Made by a program: the position numbers and the translations under genes
Assembly: GCF_004570865.1 (NCBI RefSeq)
Contig: NZ_SPQS01000006.1
Location: forward strand, 248,001-312,000
DNA length: 64,000 nucleotides
Origin: Bradyrhizobium frederickii
GTDB taxonomy: Bacteria; Pseudomonadota; Alphaproteobacteria; Rhizobiales; Xanthobacteraceae
Direction of reading: 5' to 3'
Part shown: positions 24,436 through 34,157 of the stretch, piece after piece
Layout of the letters: each line of letters begins with the position of its first letter
Position numbering within the stretch: position 1 is the stretch's first letter
Notes under the pieces: generated by a model
What the model was told of the DNA's origin: nothing
Database searches by the model: none
Seen by the model: the letters and a program-made list of their open reading frames with translations, nothing else

Positions 24436-26061
24436 ATGCAGGGATTGATGATGGACATGCCGCTTCTGATCAGCGGCCTGATCCAGTATGCCGCCGACTA
24501 TCACGGCGAAGCCGAGATCGTCGCGCGCGAGATCGAGGGCGACATTCATCGCTACACCTATGCGGATGCGCACCCGCGCATCAAGCGCATGGCGCTGGCG
24601 TTGAAGCGGCTCGGCATGACGCAAGGCGACCGCGTCGGCACGCTGGCCTGGAACACCCATCGGCATTTCGAGATGTTCTACGCCGCGCCGGGCATGGGCT
24701 ACGTGCTGCACACCGTCAACCCGCGGCTGTTTCCCGAGCAGCTCGTCTACATCATCAACCACGCGGAAGACCGCCTGCTGTTCGTCGACCGCGCCACGCT
24801 GCCGCTGATCGAAGCGATCGCGCCGCAGCTCAAGACGGTCGAGGCTTACGTCGTGATGTCCTCGCGCGAACGGATGCCCGAGACGAAGCTAAAGAACGTG
24901 CATTGCTACGAGGAGCTTCTGGAGACGGAGAACGACGCCGGCTTCGCCTGGCCGGAGTTCGACGAGAAGTCCGCTTCGACCATCTGCTACACCTCGGGCA
25001 CGACCGGTAATCCCAAGGGCGTGATCTATTCGCACCGCGCCGCCATCCTGCAGACCATGACCTGTTGCAATTTCGATTTCCTGCCGGGCCATGTCGAGGG
25101 CGTGCGCGAGGTGATGATGCCGATGGCGCCCCTCTTCCACGGCAATGGCTGGAACATGCCGTTCACGGCTCCCTATACCGGCTCGAAGCTGGTGCTGCCC
25201 GGCCGCAATTACGAGCCCGACAAGCTCTATGAATTGCTTGAAGGCGAGAAGGTGACGCTATCGGCCGGTGTGCCGAGCTTCTGGCTGATCCTGCTCGACT
25301 GGCTCACACGCACCGGCAACAGGTTCTCGACGCTGCGCGCGACGTTGTCGTCGGGCTCGGCCCCGCCGCGCGCGATGGTCGAGAAGCTGAAGCGCGACTA
25401 TGGCATCGACTATATCCAGGCCTGGGGCATGACCGAGGCCCTGGGCTGCTCGATGCCGGGTCTGCGGCCCGGCTCGGAGCACCTCACCGAGACGGAGAAA
25501 TTCGACCGGCGCCAGGTCTCGGGCCGCGCCTGTTTCGGCACCGCCTTGCGCATCGTCGACGACGCCGGAAACGAGCTGCCGCGCGACGGCAAGACCGTCG
25601 GTCATCTGCGCGCCCGCGGCCCCTGGGTCGCCTCCGGCTATATGAAGCTGGACGAAGGTCTCGACCGCGACGGCTGGCTGATCACCGGCGACATGGCGGT
25701 GATCGACCACCAAGGTCACGTCACGCTGACCGACCGCTCCAAGGACGTGATCAAATCCGGCGGCGAATGGATCTCCTCGATCCAGCTCGAGGACGTCGCG
25801 CTGTCGCATCCCGATGTGCTGCAGGCTGCGGTGGTCGCTATCCACCATGAGAAGTGGCAGGAACGCCCCCTGCTGCTCGTTGTCCGCAAGAAAGGCGCGA
25901 CCGTCGACGGCAAGACGCTGCTCGACCATATGCGCCCGAAGATCGCGAGCTGGTGGATGCCGGACGCCGTCGAATTCCTCGACGAGTTTCCGATGACGGG
26001 GACCGGAAAGGTGCTGAAATCGGCGCTGCGCGAGAAATTTAGAGAATATCGCGTCGCCTAG
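24436..26061 (+). CDS. AMP-forming acyl-CoA synthetase (medium/long-chain type)
   Basis: The 541-residue ligase starts MQGLMMDMPLLISGLIQYAA. The ATG at 24436 has a strong GGAGGAG site 4 bases upstream and is preferred over an in-frame GTG at 24400. The P-loop motif is YTSGTTGNPKGVIYSH; later motifs are QAWGMTEALG, GWLITGDMAVID and DRSKDVIKSGGEWISS, and the catalytic Lys region is PMTGTGKVLKSALRE. It activates a carboxylic acid to its CoA thioester. The next gene is an acyl-CoA dehydrogenase 48 bases downstream, probably the same operon. Confidence 0.93.
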   Translation: MQGLMMDMPLLISGLIQYAADYHGEAEIVAREIEGDIHRYTYADAHPRIKRMALALKRLGMTQGDRVGTLAWNTHRHFEMFYAAPGMGYVLHTVNPRLFPEQLVYIINHAEDRLLFVDRATLPLIEAIAPQLKTVEAYVVMSSRERMPETKLKNVHCYEELLETENDAGFAWPEFDEKSASTICYTSGTTGNPKGVIYSHRAAILQTMTCCNFDFLPGHVEGVREVMMPMAPLFHGNGWNMPFTAPYTGSKLVLPGRNYEPDKLYELLEGEKVTLSAGVPSFWLILLDWLTRTGNRFSTLRATLSSGSAPPRAMVEKLKRDYGIDYIQAWGMTEALGCSMPGLRPGSEHLTETEKFDRRQVSGRACFGTALRIVDDAGNELPRDGKTVGHLRARGPWVASGYMKLDEGLDRDGWLITGDMAVIDHQGHVTLTDRSKDVIKSGGEWISSIQLEDVALSHPDVLQAAVVAIHHEKWQERPLLLVVRKKGATVDGKTLLDHMRPKIASWWMPDAVEFLDEFPMTGTGKVLKSALREKFREYRVA

Positions 26062-26109
26062 GCCGGCGCGCTCGAAAGAATGCCGCCCATCGATCAAGGG
26101 AAACGAAAG

Positions 26110-27321
26110 ATGCTCTACCCGATGTCGCCCAAAGTCGTCGAGCTCAAGCGCAAGCTCGAGAGTTTCATGGACCGGCACATCTATCCGAACGAGGAGCGCT
26201 TCTATCGCGAGGCCGAGGAACTCGGGCCGTGGAAGGTCTATCCGGTCGTCGAGGAATTGAAGCCGCTGGCGCGCGCAGAGGGCCTCTGGAATCTGTTCCT
26301 GCCGGAATCCAGCCATGGCGCGGGCCTCACCAATCTCGACTATGCCCCGCTCTGCGAGGTGATGGGCCGCTCGCATCTTGCGCCCGAGGTGTTCAACTGC
26401 TCGGCGCCCGACACCGGCAACATGGAGGTGCTGGAGCGCTATGGCACCGAGAGGGACAAGGAGCGCTGGCTGAAGCCGCTGCTCGCCGGCGAGATCCGCT
26501 CCTGCTTCGCCATGACCGAACCTGCTGTCGCATCATCGGACGCGACCAACATCGAGAGCTCGATCGTCCGCGACGGCGACCATTACGTCATCAACGGGCG
26601 CAAATGGTACACCACCAACGCAACCGATCCCCGCTGCAAGATCTGCATCTTCATGGGCAAGACCGATCCGGACAATCCGGACCGGCACAAGCAGCAGTCC
26701 ATGATTCTGGTGCCGATGGATACGCCCGGCATCGAGGTGAAGCGTCCTCTGCCCGTGTTCGGCTTCTACGGCGTACCTGACCGCGCCTCCGAGGTCGTCT
26801 TCACCAATGTACGGGTGCCCCGGGAGAACATGCTGCTCGGCGAGGGCCGCGGCTTCGAGATCGCGCAGGGCCGCCTCGGTCCCGGCCGCATCCATCACTG
26901 CATGCGGCTGATTGGCCTCGCCGAGCGCACGCTGGAGAAGATGTGCCGCCGCGTGCGCAGCCGCGTCGCCTTCGGCAAGCCGGTCTCCGAGCAGACGGTG
27001 ACGCAGGAGCGCATCGCGGAAGCCCGCATCATGATCGAGCAAGCCCGGCTGCTGACGCTCAACGCCGCCTCTGCCATGGACACGGTCGGCAACAAGGTGG
27101 CGAAGGCCGAAATCGCGATGATCAAGGTCGCCGTGCCCAACATGGCGTGCCAGATCATCGACTGGGCGATCCAGGCCCATGGCGGCGGCGGCACCTCGAA
27201 CGATTTCGGCTTGACCCAGGCCTACGCCACCGCGCGGCTGCTGCGTCTCGCCGACGGACCTGACGAGGTGCACAGGAACCAGATCGCGCGGATCGAGCTG
27301 AAGAAATATTCGAACGCGTGA
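26110..27321 (+). CDS. Acyl-CoA dehydrogenase
   Basis: The 403-residue flavoprotein starts [20 protein letters not shown], with AAGGGAAACGAAAG in front of the ATG. Characteristic segments are [20 protein letters not shown] (FAD/substrate binding), [20 protein letters not shown], and the C-terminal [18 protein letters not shown]. Length and sequence resemble the larger bacterial ACAD10/11-like enzymes. It introduces a 2,3 double bond in an acyl-CoA, passing electrons to ETF. It is the likely partner of the upstream ligase. Confidence 0.93.
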   Translation: MLYPMSPKVVELKRKLESFMDRHIYPNEERFYREAEELGPWKVYPVVEELKPLARAEGLWNLFLPESSHGAGLTNLDYAPLCEVMGRSHLAPEVFNCSAPDTGNMEVLERYGTERDKERWLKPLLAGEIRSCFAMTEPAVASSDATNIESSIVRDGDHYVINGRKWYTTNATDPRCKICIFMGKTDPDNPDRHKQQSMILVPMDTPGIEVKRPLPVFGFYGVPDRASEVVFTNVRVPRENMLLGEGRGFEIAQGRLGPGRIHHCMRLIGLAERTLEKMCRRVRSRVAFGKPVSEQTVTQERIAEARIMIEQARLLTLNAASAMDTVGNKVAKAEIAMIKVAVPNMACQIIDWAIQAHGGGGTSNDFGLTQAYATARLLRLADGPDEVHRNQIARIELKKYSNA

Positions 27322-27332
27322 GAGTCGCGTCC

Positions 27333-27512
27333 TCGTGAGGCGCCCTTCCCTTCTCCCCTCATGTCCGCCGAAGCCTTGGCGAAGGCGGATGTGGGAGAAG
27401 GTTGCGCGAAGCGCCGGATGAGGGGTCTGCATCCACGGATACAGGCCCCTCACCCGAATGAGCTTGTATCAACCAGCGGAGATGCCCTCCCCCACAGAGG
27501 GAGAAGGCGCAA
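27333..27512. repeat. Interspersed palindromic repeat region
   Basis: The gap after the acyl-CoA dehydrogenase contains CCCTTCTCCCCTCATGTCCG with GATGTGGGAGAAGG, then GCCGGATGAGGGGTCTGC opposed by GGCCCCTCACCCGAATGA, and a CCTCCCCCACAGAGGGAGAAGG hairpin near 27489 (longest uninterrupted quote shortened here). These are stacked imperfect inverted repeats of the rhizobial REP-like kind. They separate two convergent transcripts, so a bidirectional terminator role is likely. Confidence 0.6.
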
Positions 27513-27553
27513 TAATGGGCTGCGCTAAGCGCGCGATCAGTAGCGCCCTCGCC

Positions 27554-28462
27554 TCAATTCACCACATACACATCCGGATCGGCGCTCGAGCTCGGCTTCT
27601 TGAAAGCGTTGCGCAAAGCGGACGACATCGGGACGTTGTAATTGAGGCCGTTCGGCGGCGTCGGCGATTGCAGCCACTTCTTGTAGAGCACCTCGATCTC
27701 CGGGCTGGCGTAGAGCTCTGCGGTGGCGCGATCGGCAAGCGCTTTGAAAGGCGGATCCTCCCGTCGCAGCATAATGCCGTAAGGCTCCGGCTTCGAGAAC
27801 GCCTCCTCGCTGATCATGTAGAGCTGCGGCTCCTTGGAGCGCGCGATCGCAACTGCCAGCTGCACGTCATCGAGTGCGTAGGCCTGGGCGCGGTCGGTTT
27901 CCAGCAACAAGAAGGCCTCGGCCTGGTCCTTCGCCGGCATCACGTTGAGGCCGAGATTGCGTTCGGTGTTGACCTTGGCGAGCTGCGTCAGGTTGACCGA
28001 GCCGGCCACGGCCGTGACCGCCTTGCCCTTGAGATCGTCGATGGTGTTGATCTTCGCGGCCTTCTTGGCTGCGAACCGCGTCGCGCTGAGAAAATGCGTG
28101 TTGGTGAAGGCGACCTGCTTCTGGCGATCGGCGTTGTTCGTGGTCGCCGAGCAGTGCAGATCGAGCGTGCCGTTGACCATCAACGGGATCCGGTTCGACG
28201 AGGTCACGGCGAGCGTGTCGACGGCGATGTCGGGCATGCTCAGCTGCTTCTTCACGGCATCGACGATCTTGAGGCAGATGTCCATGGCAAAGCCGACCGG
28301 TTTCTGGTTGCCGTCCAGATAGCTGAACGGGACCGAGGCCTCCTGATAGCCCAACGTGATCTTCTTGGTCTCCTTGATCTTCTGGAGCGTGCCCGACAGA
28401 TCTTCGGCTGAGGCTGCGCCCGCAAGACTTGCCAGGGCCAGGAAAAGAACGGGTAGACGCAT
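27554..28462 (-). CDS. Amino-acid-type ABC transporter substrate-binding protein (GltI-like)
   Basis: The 302-residue protein has a signal peptide (LPVLFLALASLAGAASA) and opens TLQKIKETKKITLGYQEASV, typical of SBP family 3. PFSYLDGNQKPVGFAMDICL, then GTLDLHCSATTNNADRQKQV, the usual ligand-contact segment, follow. It is closest to glutamate/aspartate-binding GltI/PEB1 types (recognition). No matching permease or ATPase genes adjoin it, so it is an orphan. The start at 28462 has GAGGAG 6 bases upstream. It lies 138 bases downstream of the amidohydrolase gene on the same strand. Confidence 0.88.
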   Translation of the reverse strand: MRLPVLFLALASLAGAASAEDLSGTLQKIKETKKITLGYQEASVPFSYLDGNQKPVGFAMDICLKIVDAVKKQLSMPDIAVDTLAVTSSNRIPLMVNGTLDLHCSATTNNADRQKQVAFTNTHFLSATRFAAKKAAKINTIDDLKGKAVTAVAGSVNLTQLAKVNTERNLGLNVMPAKDQAEAFLLLETDRAQAYALDDVQLAVAIARSKEPQLYMISEEAFSKPEPYGIMLRREDPPFKALADRATAELYASPEIEVLYKKWLQSPTPPNGLNYNVPMSSALRNAFKKPSSSADPDVYVVN

Positions 28463-28599
28463 CAGCTGCTCCTCAATGGGGTCGTCGACCTTGTCGCGAC
28501 GGGATTGCAGAGGTGATAACCGACACATGCAGCATCCGCCAGACGGGACAGCGACTACCAGCTATCGCGCTTTTCAATACTGGGCGAACGGGAGCCGCT

Positions 28600-30033
28600 T
28601 CACTGGCACGTCAGCTGCTGTTCGAACCAGCCGCCCAACTGCTCCGCCAGGGGTGGCCACATCCGCTGAAAGTTCGCGAGCTTACCGACATTGGCGCGGT
28701 ACATGTCCCGCAACTCGCGCTCGATGGCCGGCAGATCGACACCCGTGCAACCCCCTTCCCTCACGATGGTCTTGCCGGCGACGACGACCTCCTTCACCAG
28801 AGACGCATTACCCCTTGCGAACAGGAGCGCCATCGGATCGACCGGCATGATCCGGTCGCGGTCCAGCCGATCGAGATCGATCACCACGTAGTCGGCCGGG
28901 TTGCCGGCGACGAGCTCGCCATTTCCAGGAGCCCCCGTCGCGCGGCGTCCGTTGCGGATGGCGAGCGAGAACATCTCGGCCGGCGTCCACGTCTGCCTGA
29001 AGCCGAGGCCACCATGGGCCATCTGCACCAGCCGCATCTCGCGCAGGATGTCGTCGTCCTCGTCCAGCGCCAGCCCGTCGACGCCGACGGCGATGGCACA
29101 GCCGCATTTATGCGCGGCGGCAATCGGAGCGAGCCCCGAGCGCAGATGCATGTTCGAGCTGAAATTGGTGACGATGCGCGTACCGGAGGCCGCGATCATC
29201 TCAAGCTCATCCGGGCGGGCGTGGATGCAGTGCGCCAGCGTCAGCCGCTCGGAGAGGAAGCCAACGTCGCGAAGCCAGGGCACCATGTCCGGAAAATTCC
29301 GGTCGGCCCAGGCGCGCTGGTACGCGGTCTCCAGCAGATGCATGTGGATGCGGCGGCCGGTACGCGCCGAATTCTCGGCCACCGCTTCCAGCAGCGGCTT
29401 CGAGCACCATTGCACTCCGGCAGGACCGAGCTGCACGTCCACCATCGGACCGGCGATGGCCGCGGCAATGGCGTCCGTGAGTTCAATATACGCCTTTGGC
29501 GACATCGGCGTGCGGACGAACAGCTCCTCGACGGTCTTGCGATCAGGGCCGGAGAGACCCGAGAGCACCGGCTCGACATCGCCATAGACGATCGGATTCT
29601 GGTCGCGCACGGCCATCGCAAACGCGATGCGGATGCCGACGTCGGACGCAGCCTTCGCGATGGCTTTCGCCTCGTCGACCAGGGGCATCGTCCCGCTCGG
29701 GCGCGTGTAGTGCACCATCATCGCCGCGCAGCCGGCCCTAGCGGAACGCGCCAGGGCGGAAGCTGCGGTCAGATAGGGATCAACAGGCGTGCCCAGCGCG
29801 GTGCGCAGGATCCAGCTTTCCAGGGGCATGCCGACCGCACCGAAGGACGATGCGGTGGCACGGGCGTGGTCATGGGCGTTGACGAAGGCCGGGATGACGA
29901 AGGAGCGTGGCCCCGGCCCCGCTCCTTCCGCGATTTCGGTGATGACGCCGCCATCGTGCCGCAGCACGACGTTGTCGCTGACACCGAGGTCAGGGCCACG
30001 GAACAGGCTCGTTGCCGAAATCCCCGTGGCCAT
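28600..30033 (-). CDS. Amidohydrolase superfamily enzyme (deaminase/chlorohydrolase-like)
   Basis: The 477-residue protein begins MATGISATSLFRGPDLGVSD. The metal site has NAHDHARA (the HxH of strand 1), RRIHMHLLETAYQRAW, LTLAHCIHARPDELEM and GVDGLALDEDDD, in the order of TrzN/cytosine-deaminase-type members. The C-terminal composite sandwich includes GNPADYVVIDLDRLDRDRI. The likely reaction is hydrolysis of a C-N bond in an N-heterocycle; the substrate is unknown. It is the last gene of a unit with the NMT1-type transporter upstream, which suggests uptake and hydrolysis of the same compound. A longer upstream frame overlaps the binding-protein gene and is rejected. Confidence 0.85.
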   Translation of the reverse strand: MATGISATSLFRGPDLGVSDNVVLRHDGGVITEIAEGAGPGPRSFVIPAFVNAHDHARATASSFGAVGMPLESWILRTALGTPVDPYLTAASALARSARAGCAAMMVHYTRPSGTMPLVDEAKAIAKAASDVGIRIAFAMAVRDQNPIVYGDVEPVLSGLSGPDRKTVEELFVRTPMSPKAYIELTDAIAAAIAGPMVDVQLGPAGVQWCSKPLLEAVAENSARTGRRIHMHLLETAYQRAWADRNFPDMVPWLRDVGFLSERLTLAHCIHARPDELEMIAASGTRIVTNFSSNMHLRSGLAPIAAAHKCGCAIAVGVDGLALDEDDDILREMRLVQMAHGGLGFRQTWTPAEMFSLAIRNGRRATGAPGNGELVAGNPADYVVIDLDRLDRDRIMPVDPMALLFARGNASLVKEVVVAGKTIVREGGCTGVDLPAIERELRDMYRANVGKLANFQRMWPPLAEQLGGWFEQQLTCQ

Positions 30034-30049
30034 GGCCGTCGCTCTGGGA

Positions 30050-31075
30050 TCAGTTGGCCGTATACACCAGCTCCCGCTCCGCGCGGGGCGGCAGGAACTC
30101 GCGCGAGAACACCTCCGCCGGCGTCGGCGTCCGGGTGAGCTGATAGCCCTCGACCACGATGCCGATGGCGCGTGCCATGCGGTCATCCTTGATGTCGCCG
30201 ATGCCGATCTCCTTCATCTCCGGCGAGACGATCAGCTTCTCGAAGGAATATTGCAGCCGGCGCTTCTCGACGTCGGCGTTGATGAGGTTGTCGTAGTTCA
30301 TCGCCGCCTTCATGCCGGCATTCTGGTCCTTGGCGACCGCGATCGCGCCCTTGTTGATGGCGCGCACCAGGCCCGCGACCGCCTTCGGGTTCGAGGCGAT
30401 CAGCTTGCGGGAGACCATCACGCCATTCGAATAGAGATCGAGGCCGTACTCACCGAACGAGAACCATTTGAAATCCTTGTCCGGATCCTGGCGGTTCAGC
30501 ACCAGGTTGAAATAGCTGGTGATGTTGAAGACGAGGGCTGCATCGATGTCGCCCTTGATCAGCATCGGCTCCTGCAGGTTCGGCGCCATGTTGGAGATCT
30601 TGATCTTCTCGCCGTCGAGACCGTTCTTGCGCGTGAACACCGGCAGGAGGCGCGTCGTCGGCGTGCCCTGCGCGCCGCCGAGCGTGTGGCCTTCGAAATC
30701 CTTGATGGTGTTGATGCCGCTGGTCTTCTTGGCGACGATCGCGAACGGCGGCTGATTCCACATCATGTAGACCATGACGGGCGCATCCTGCGGCTTGCTC
30801 GAGGCGTTCTGGATGATGGCATTGACGTCGCCGAAGCCGGCGTCATAGGCGCCAGACATCACGCGCGTGACGGTGGCGCCGGAGCCCTCGCCCTGGTCGA
30901 TGATGACGTTGAGGCCTTCTTCCTTGAAGAAGCCGTTGTCCTTGGCATAGAAGAACGCCGCGTCGCTGCCCTGGGTCTTCCAGCCCAGCGTGAACTTGAT
31001 CGTGGTTTCTTCCGCCGTGGCGGCTCCTGCGGACAGCGCCAATCCCACCAGCGCCGCACTTAACTTCCTCAACAT
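30050..31075 (-). CDS. NitT/TauT-type ABC transporter substrate-binding protein (NMT1/THI5-like)
   Basis: The 341-residue protein has a signal peptide (LSAALVGLALSAGAATA), then TTIKFTLGWKTQGSDAAFFY, the characteristic opening of NMT1-like binding proteins for thiamine precursors and related heterocycles. GEGSGATVTRVMSGAYDAGF and GGAQGTPTTRLLPVF line the ligand cleft. It is followed by the amidohydrolase (16 bases) and preceded by permease and ATPase genes, forming a full importer. A pyrimidine-like or other N-heterocyclic ligand is a reasonable guess. Confidence 0.9.
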   Translation of the reverse strand: MLRKLSAALVGLALSAGAATAEETTIKFTLGWKTQGSDAAFFYAKDNGFFKEEGLNVIIDQGEGSGATVTRVMSGAYDAGFGDVNAIIQNASSKPQDAPVMVYMMWNQPPFAIVAKKTSGINTIKDFEGHTLGGAQGTPTTRLLPVFTRKNGLDGEKIKISNMAPNLQEPMLIKGDIDAALVFNITSYFNLVLNRQDPDKDFKWFSFGEYGLDLYSNGVMVSRKLIASNPKAVAGLVRAINKGAIAVAKDQNAGMKAAMNYDNLINADVEKRRLQYSFEKLIVSPEMKEIGIGDIKDDRMARAIGIVVEGYQLTRTPTPAEVFSREFLPPRAERELVYTAN

Positions 31076-31114
31076 CGAGACCTCCTCAGCTTCGTTGCGT
31101 GACGGTTCAAGAAC

Positions 31115-31891
31115 TCAGGTTGCGATCACGTCGTTCTTGCGCGTCGCCCAGCCGGTAACCTGCCCCTCGATCAGCGAGAACACGACATAGAGTGCGACGC
31201 CGAGCCCGGCGAGCACGAACAGGCCGGCGAACACCAGCGGCACGTTGAAATTGGAGGACGCGGTCATCATGACGTTGCCGATGCCGCGGTTGGAGGCGAC
31301 GGTCTCCGACAGCACCGCGCCGACGAAAGCGTATGAGATCGCGACCTTCAGCGAGGCGAAGAAGAAAGGCATGGTCCTGGGCAGGCCGACGTTCCAGAGG
31401 ATGTCGAGCTTGCTGGCGCCGAGCGCCTTCAACACGTCTTCGAGCTCGGGCTCGGTGGTCGCGAGGCCCGTGGCGATATTCACGACGATCGGGAAGAAGC
31501 AGATCGACAGCGCGGTCAGCACCGCCGGCACCGTGCCGGAGCCGAACCACAGCACGAAGATCGGCACCACCGCGACCTTGGGGATGGAGGAGAAGCCGAT
31601 CAACAGCGGATAGCAGGTGTCATAGGCCGTCTTCGACACGCCGATGATCGCGCCGAGGGCGACGCCGAGCGCGACACCGAGGACGAAGCCGAACATCGTG
31701 GTCGCCAGCGTCTGCACGATGTGCGGCCACAGCACCGGGAAGCGCTGGTACAACGTCAAGAACACCTGCGAGGGTCGCGGCAGCACGAGATCCGACATGC
31801 CGGTCATCAGGCAGAACAGCTCCCAGGCGACGAAGAACAACACGATCAGCCCCGCCGACCACGCTTTCTGCCTGATATCGATCCCGAACAT
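31115..31891 (-). CDS. NitT/TauT-type ABC transporter permease
   Basis: The 258-residue inner-membrane protein has six predicted helices, and the cytoplasmic EAA loop reads EDVLKALGASKLDILWNVGL. The N-terminus is SAGLIVLFFVAWELFCLMTG. It belongs with the ATPase gene (start overlapping its stop by one base) and the binding protein at 30050. Confidence 0.92.
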   Translation of the reverse strand: MFGIDIRQKAWSAGLIVLFFVAWELFCLMTGMSDLVLPRPSQVFLTLYQRFPVLWPHIVQTLATTMFGFVLGVALGVALGAIIGVSKTAYDTCYPLLIGFSSIPKVAVVPIFVLWFGSGTVPAVLTALSICFFPIVVNIATGLATTEPELEDVLKALGASKLDILWNVGLPRTMPFFFASLKVAISYAFVGAVLSETVASNRGIGNVMMTASSNFNVPLVFAGLFVLAGLGVALYVVFSLIEGQVTGWATRKNDVIAT

Positions 31892-32748
31892 CAGCCTGTC
31901 CCCTGCTCAGCCGCGCTGCGCGCATCCTCGATGAAGGTCCGCAGCTTCTGGTTCAGCGCGACGAATTCCGGCTCGAAGGTCATGGCGACGGTGCGCGGCC
32001 GGGCGAATTCGACACGGCTGTCGTCGAGGATGCGGCCGGGACGCGCGCTCATCACGCAGATGCGGCTGGCGAGAAAGCCGGCCTCGCGCAGATCGTGGGT
32101 GACCAGCAGCACAGTCGGCTTGTGCGTCATCCAAAGGTTCTGCAGGATCGCCCACAGCTCTTCGCGGGTGAACTGGTCGAGCGCGCCGAACGGCTCATCC
32201 AGCAGCAGCATGCGCGGTTCGTGGATCAGGGCGCGGCAGAGATTGGCGCGCTGGAGCATGCCGCCGGAGAGCTGCCAGGGGTAACGGCTGCCAAAACCCT
32301 TGAGGCCGACCTGCTCCAGCAGCGCGTTGGCCTTGTCGCGGAATTCGGATTTGCGCAGCTTCCGGAAATTCGAGCGGAAGGGCTCGACGATCTTCAGCGG
32401 CAGCATGATGTTCCGCTCGATGGTCATCCACGGCAGCATGGTCGGATTCTGGAAGGCCATGCCGACCCGCATCGCGCGCGCCGCGACTTCGCGGCCGCCG
32501 ACGATGACGACGCCGCTGGTCGGCTGCACGAGGCCGCTGACGAGACGCAGAATGGTCGATTTGCCGCATCCTGATGGGCCGACCAGTGCGACAAACTCGC
32601 CGTCGGCGATCTTCAAGGTGGTCTTCGACAGGGCGGGCACGGCGCGGTCGCCGCGCCCGAAGGTCACGGAAGCCTCGGACAGCTCGATGGCCGTTGCGCC
32701 TTCGGGAACGGGCTGGCCGTCAAACTGGGCGTTGGGTTGCATGCGCAT
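31891..32748 (-). CDS. NitT/TauT-type ABC transporter ATP-binding protein
   Basis: The product is about 285 residues. Walker A is GPSGCGKST (57-65), the Q-loop lies in GMAFQNPTMLPWMTIERNI, the signature is LSGGMLQRANLCRAL, and Walker B is RMLLLDEPFGALD. The start is uncertain: ATG at 32748, ATG at 32742 or TTG at 32757, none with a strong ribosome site. The start region overlaps a TGCATG element, and a TGCATGCAA operator candidate lies just upstream, pointing to control by the divergent GntR gene. Confidence 0.92.
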   Translation of the reverse strand: MRMQPNAQFDGQPVPEGATAIELSEASVTFGRGDRAVPALSKTTLKIADGEFVALVGPSGCGKSTILRLVSGLVQPTSGVVIVGGREVAARAMRVGMAFQNPTMLPWMTIERNIMLPLKIVEPFRSNFRKLRKSEFRDKANALLEQVGLKGFGSRYPWQLSGGMLQRANLCRALIHEPRMLLLDEPFGALDQFTREELWAILQNLWMTHKPTVLLVTHDLREAGFLASRICVMSARPGRILDDSRVEFARPRTVAMTFEPEFVALNQKLRTFIEDARSAAEQGTG

Positions 32749-32753
32749 CACAG

Positions 32754-32878
32754 TCAAAGTGCATGCAAGCTGGGTGCCAGCCTGCTGTGCCCCGCAAATT
32801 CAATGATTTGCCAAATCCCCGCGGCGTCCGATCGGATTCGATTTAGGCAATCTCGACGTCAAACTGCATGCAATTGGA
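32754..32878. promoter_or_regulatory. Duplicated TGCATGCAA operator candidates between the ABC and GntR genes
   Basis: GTCAAAGTGCATGCAAGCTGG-like sequence at 32754-32774 is repeated as GTCAAACTGCATGCAATTGG at 32859-32878 (matching at 15 of the first 16 positions). Both are centred on the palindrome TGCATGCA. They flank the divergent start region of the transporter operon and gntR. A third TGCATGCA is at 34158-34165, in front of the SnoaL-like and deaminase-like genes. FCD-type GntR proteins bind short palindromes of this kind; assignment to this regulator is inference. Confidence 0.6.
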
Positions 32879-32939
32879 GCGCCGGATCGCTGCAGGAATG
32901 TGCTAAAGAGAGGCTTCGACCCATCTCAAGGATTCGCCG

Positions 32940-33698
32940 ATGGCGGCGCGCCCCAGCAGCAAGACTTCTGAATCGTCGGACAAGGTCAGCGTGATCTGCC
33001 GCGCGCTCAGGCGCGCGATCATCGAACAGGCGCTGGAGCCCGGCGCCAAGCTGCCGGAGGATGCACTCGGCGAGCGCTTCGGCGTCAGCCGCACCATTGC
33101 CCGCCACGCGCTTGGGCAACTCGCCGCGGAGGGCCTCGTCGAGCTGCGCCGCAACCGGATCGCGGTGGTGGCGACGCCGAGCTGGCAGGAGGCGCGCGAT
33201 GCCTTCGACATCCGCATCGAGCTCGAACGGCTCGTCGTGCGCCAGCTCGCGGGCAAGCTGACCAAGGCGCAGATCGCCGAGCTGAACGCCCATGTCGACG
33301 CCGAGGATCGCGCGCGCGGCGGCACGGATGCGGTCTCGATCCGGCTCGCCACCGAATTCCACATCCTGCTCGCGCACATGACGAACAGCCCGATCCTGGT
33401 GCGCTATGTGAGCGAGGTCGCCTATCGCTGCTGCCTGACGCTGTCGCTCTACAGCCGGCCGCATTCCAGCGAATGTGCCATCAACGAGCACCGCGCCATC
33501 ATCGCCGCGCTCGCCAGGGGCGACGAGGTCAAGGTGATGGAACTGATGCATCATCACCTGGATTCCGTGGCCAATCGCGCGCTGGTGGCCCCGACTCCCC
33601 GGCGCGGCCGGGATCTGCTCGATATCCTCGCGCCCTACGCCGACGAGGTTACGAGCGATCGCGTCGTCAAGCTGACGAAAATCGCACGAAGGGGCTAA
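32940..33698 (+). CDS. GntR family regulator (FadR/FCD subgroup)
   Basis: The 252-residue protein has a winged helix with LPEDALGERFGVSRTIARHA (about 40-60) and a C-terminal FCD domain. Probable metal-binding residues lie in FHILLAHMTNSPILV, NEHRAIIAALARGDE and MELMHHHLDSVANRAL. FCD regulators respond to carboxylates or ring metabolites. It is divergent from the NMT1-type transporter operon and has paired TGCATGCAA sites in the shared promoter. Its 3' end overlaps the SnoaL-like gene by 4 bases, convergently. Confidence 0.92.
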   Translation: MAARPSSKTSESSDKVSVICRALRRAIIEQALEPGAKLPEDALGERFGVSRTIARHALGQLAAEGLVELRRNRIAVVATPSWQEARDAFDIRIELERLVVRQLAGKLTKAQIAELNAHVDAEDRARGGTDAVSIRLATEFHILLAHMTNSPILVRYVSEVAYRCCLTLSLYSRPHSSECAINEHRAIIAALARGDEVKVMELMHHHLDSVANRALVAPTPRRGRDLLDILAPYADEVTSDRVVKLTKIARRG

Positions 33699-34111
33699 GC
33701 CTCGATGCCGCGCTGAACGAGGATGCGCTCGGCGCTGTCGTTCCATACGTCCATCTTCACGATCTGGCCGCCCCGGACGACGAAGCGATCGACATAACGA
33801 TTGCCCTCGAATGGCGTGCCGTCCATCCACTCGCCGTAGAGCGTGCCGACGCTGTAGACGACGGTCTCGTCCGCACCGGGGCAGACATCAAAGCGGTCCA
33901 TCTTCTTCTTCACCCAGCGATAGCGCCCGGCGTTGAAACCAGTCGGCCCGCGCGGATGATCGAACTCGCGCCCGCCGGTGAACGTAATCACGGTGCCCGG
34001 CTTCATATAGGCCGCCGCGGCATCGGGATCGGGGATCATCGACGCAGTGAGGTAGGCTTCGACGATCTCGGCGTCGGTCATCGAACGTTCGGCTGGTGCG
34101 GGGGCGGACAT
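33695..34111 (-). CDS. SnoaL/NTF2-like small cavity protein
   Basis: The 138-residue protein starts MSAPAPAERSMTDAEIVEAY; an upstream in-frame extension is not protein-like. It shows the NTF2-fold pattern of AYLTASMIPDPDAAAAYMKP (helices), TFTGGREFDHPRGPTG, and strands such as NRYVDRFVVRGGQIVKMDVW. Proteins of this fold bind or isomerise small ring compounds; the role here is unknown. Its promoter region contains a TGCATGCA at 34158-34165, so it probably belongs to the GntR regulon. Confidence 0.8.
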   Translation of the reverse strand: MSAPAPAERSMTDAEIVEAYLTASMIPDPDAAAAYMKPGTVITFTGGREFDHPRGPTGFNAGRYRWVKKKMDRFDVCPGADETVVYSVGTLYGEWMDGTPFEGNRYVDRFVVRGGQIVKMDVWNDSAERILVQRGIEA

Positions 34112-34157
34112 AGCGGGTTCTCCAAGTGGGAGATATCTTACGATCCATGGCCAGAAG

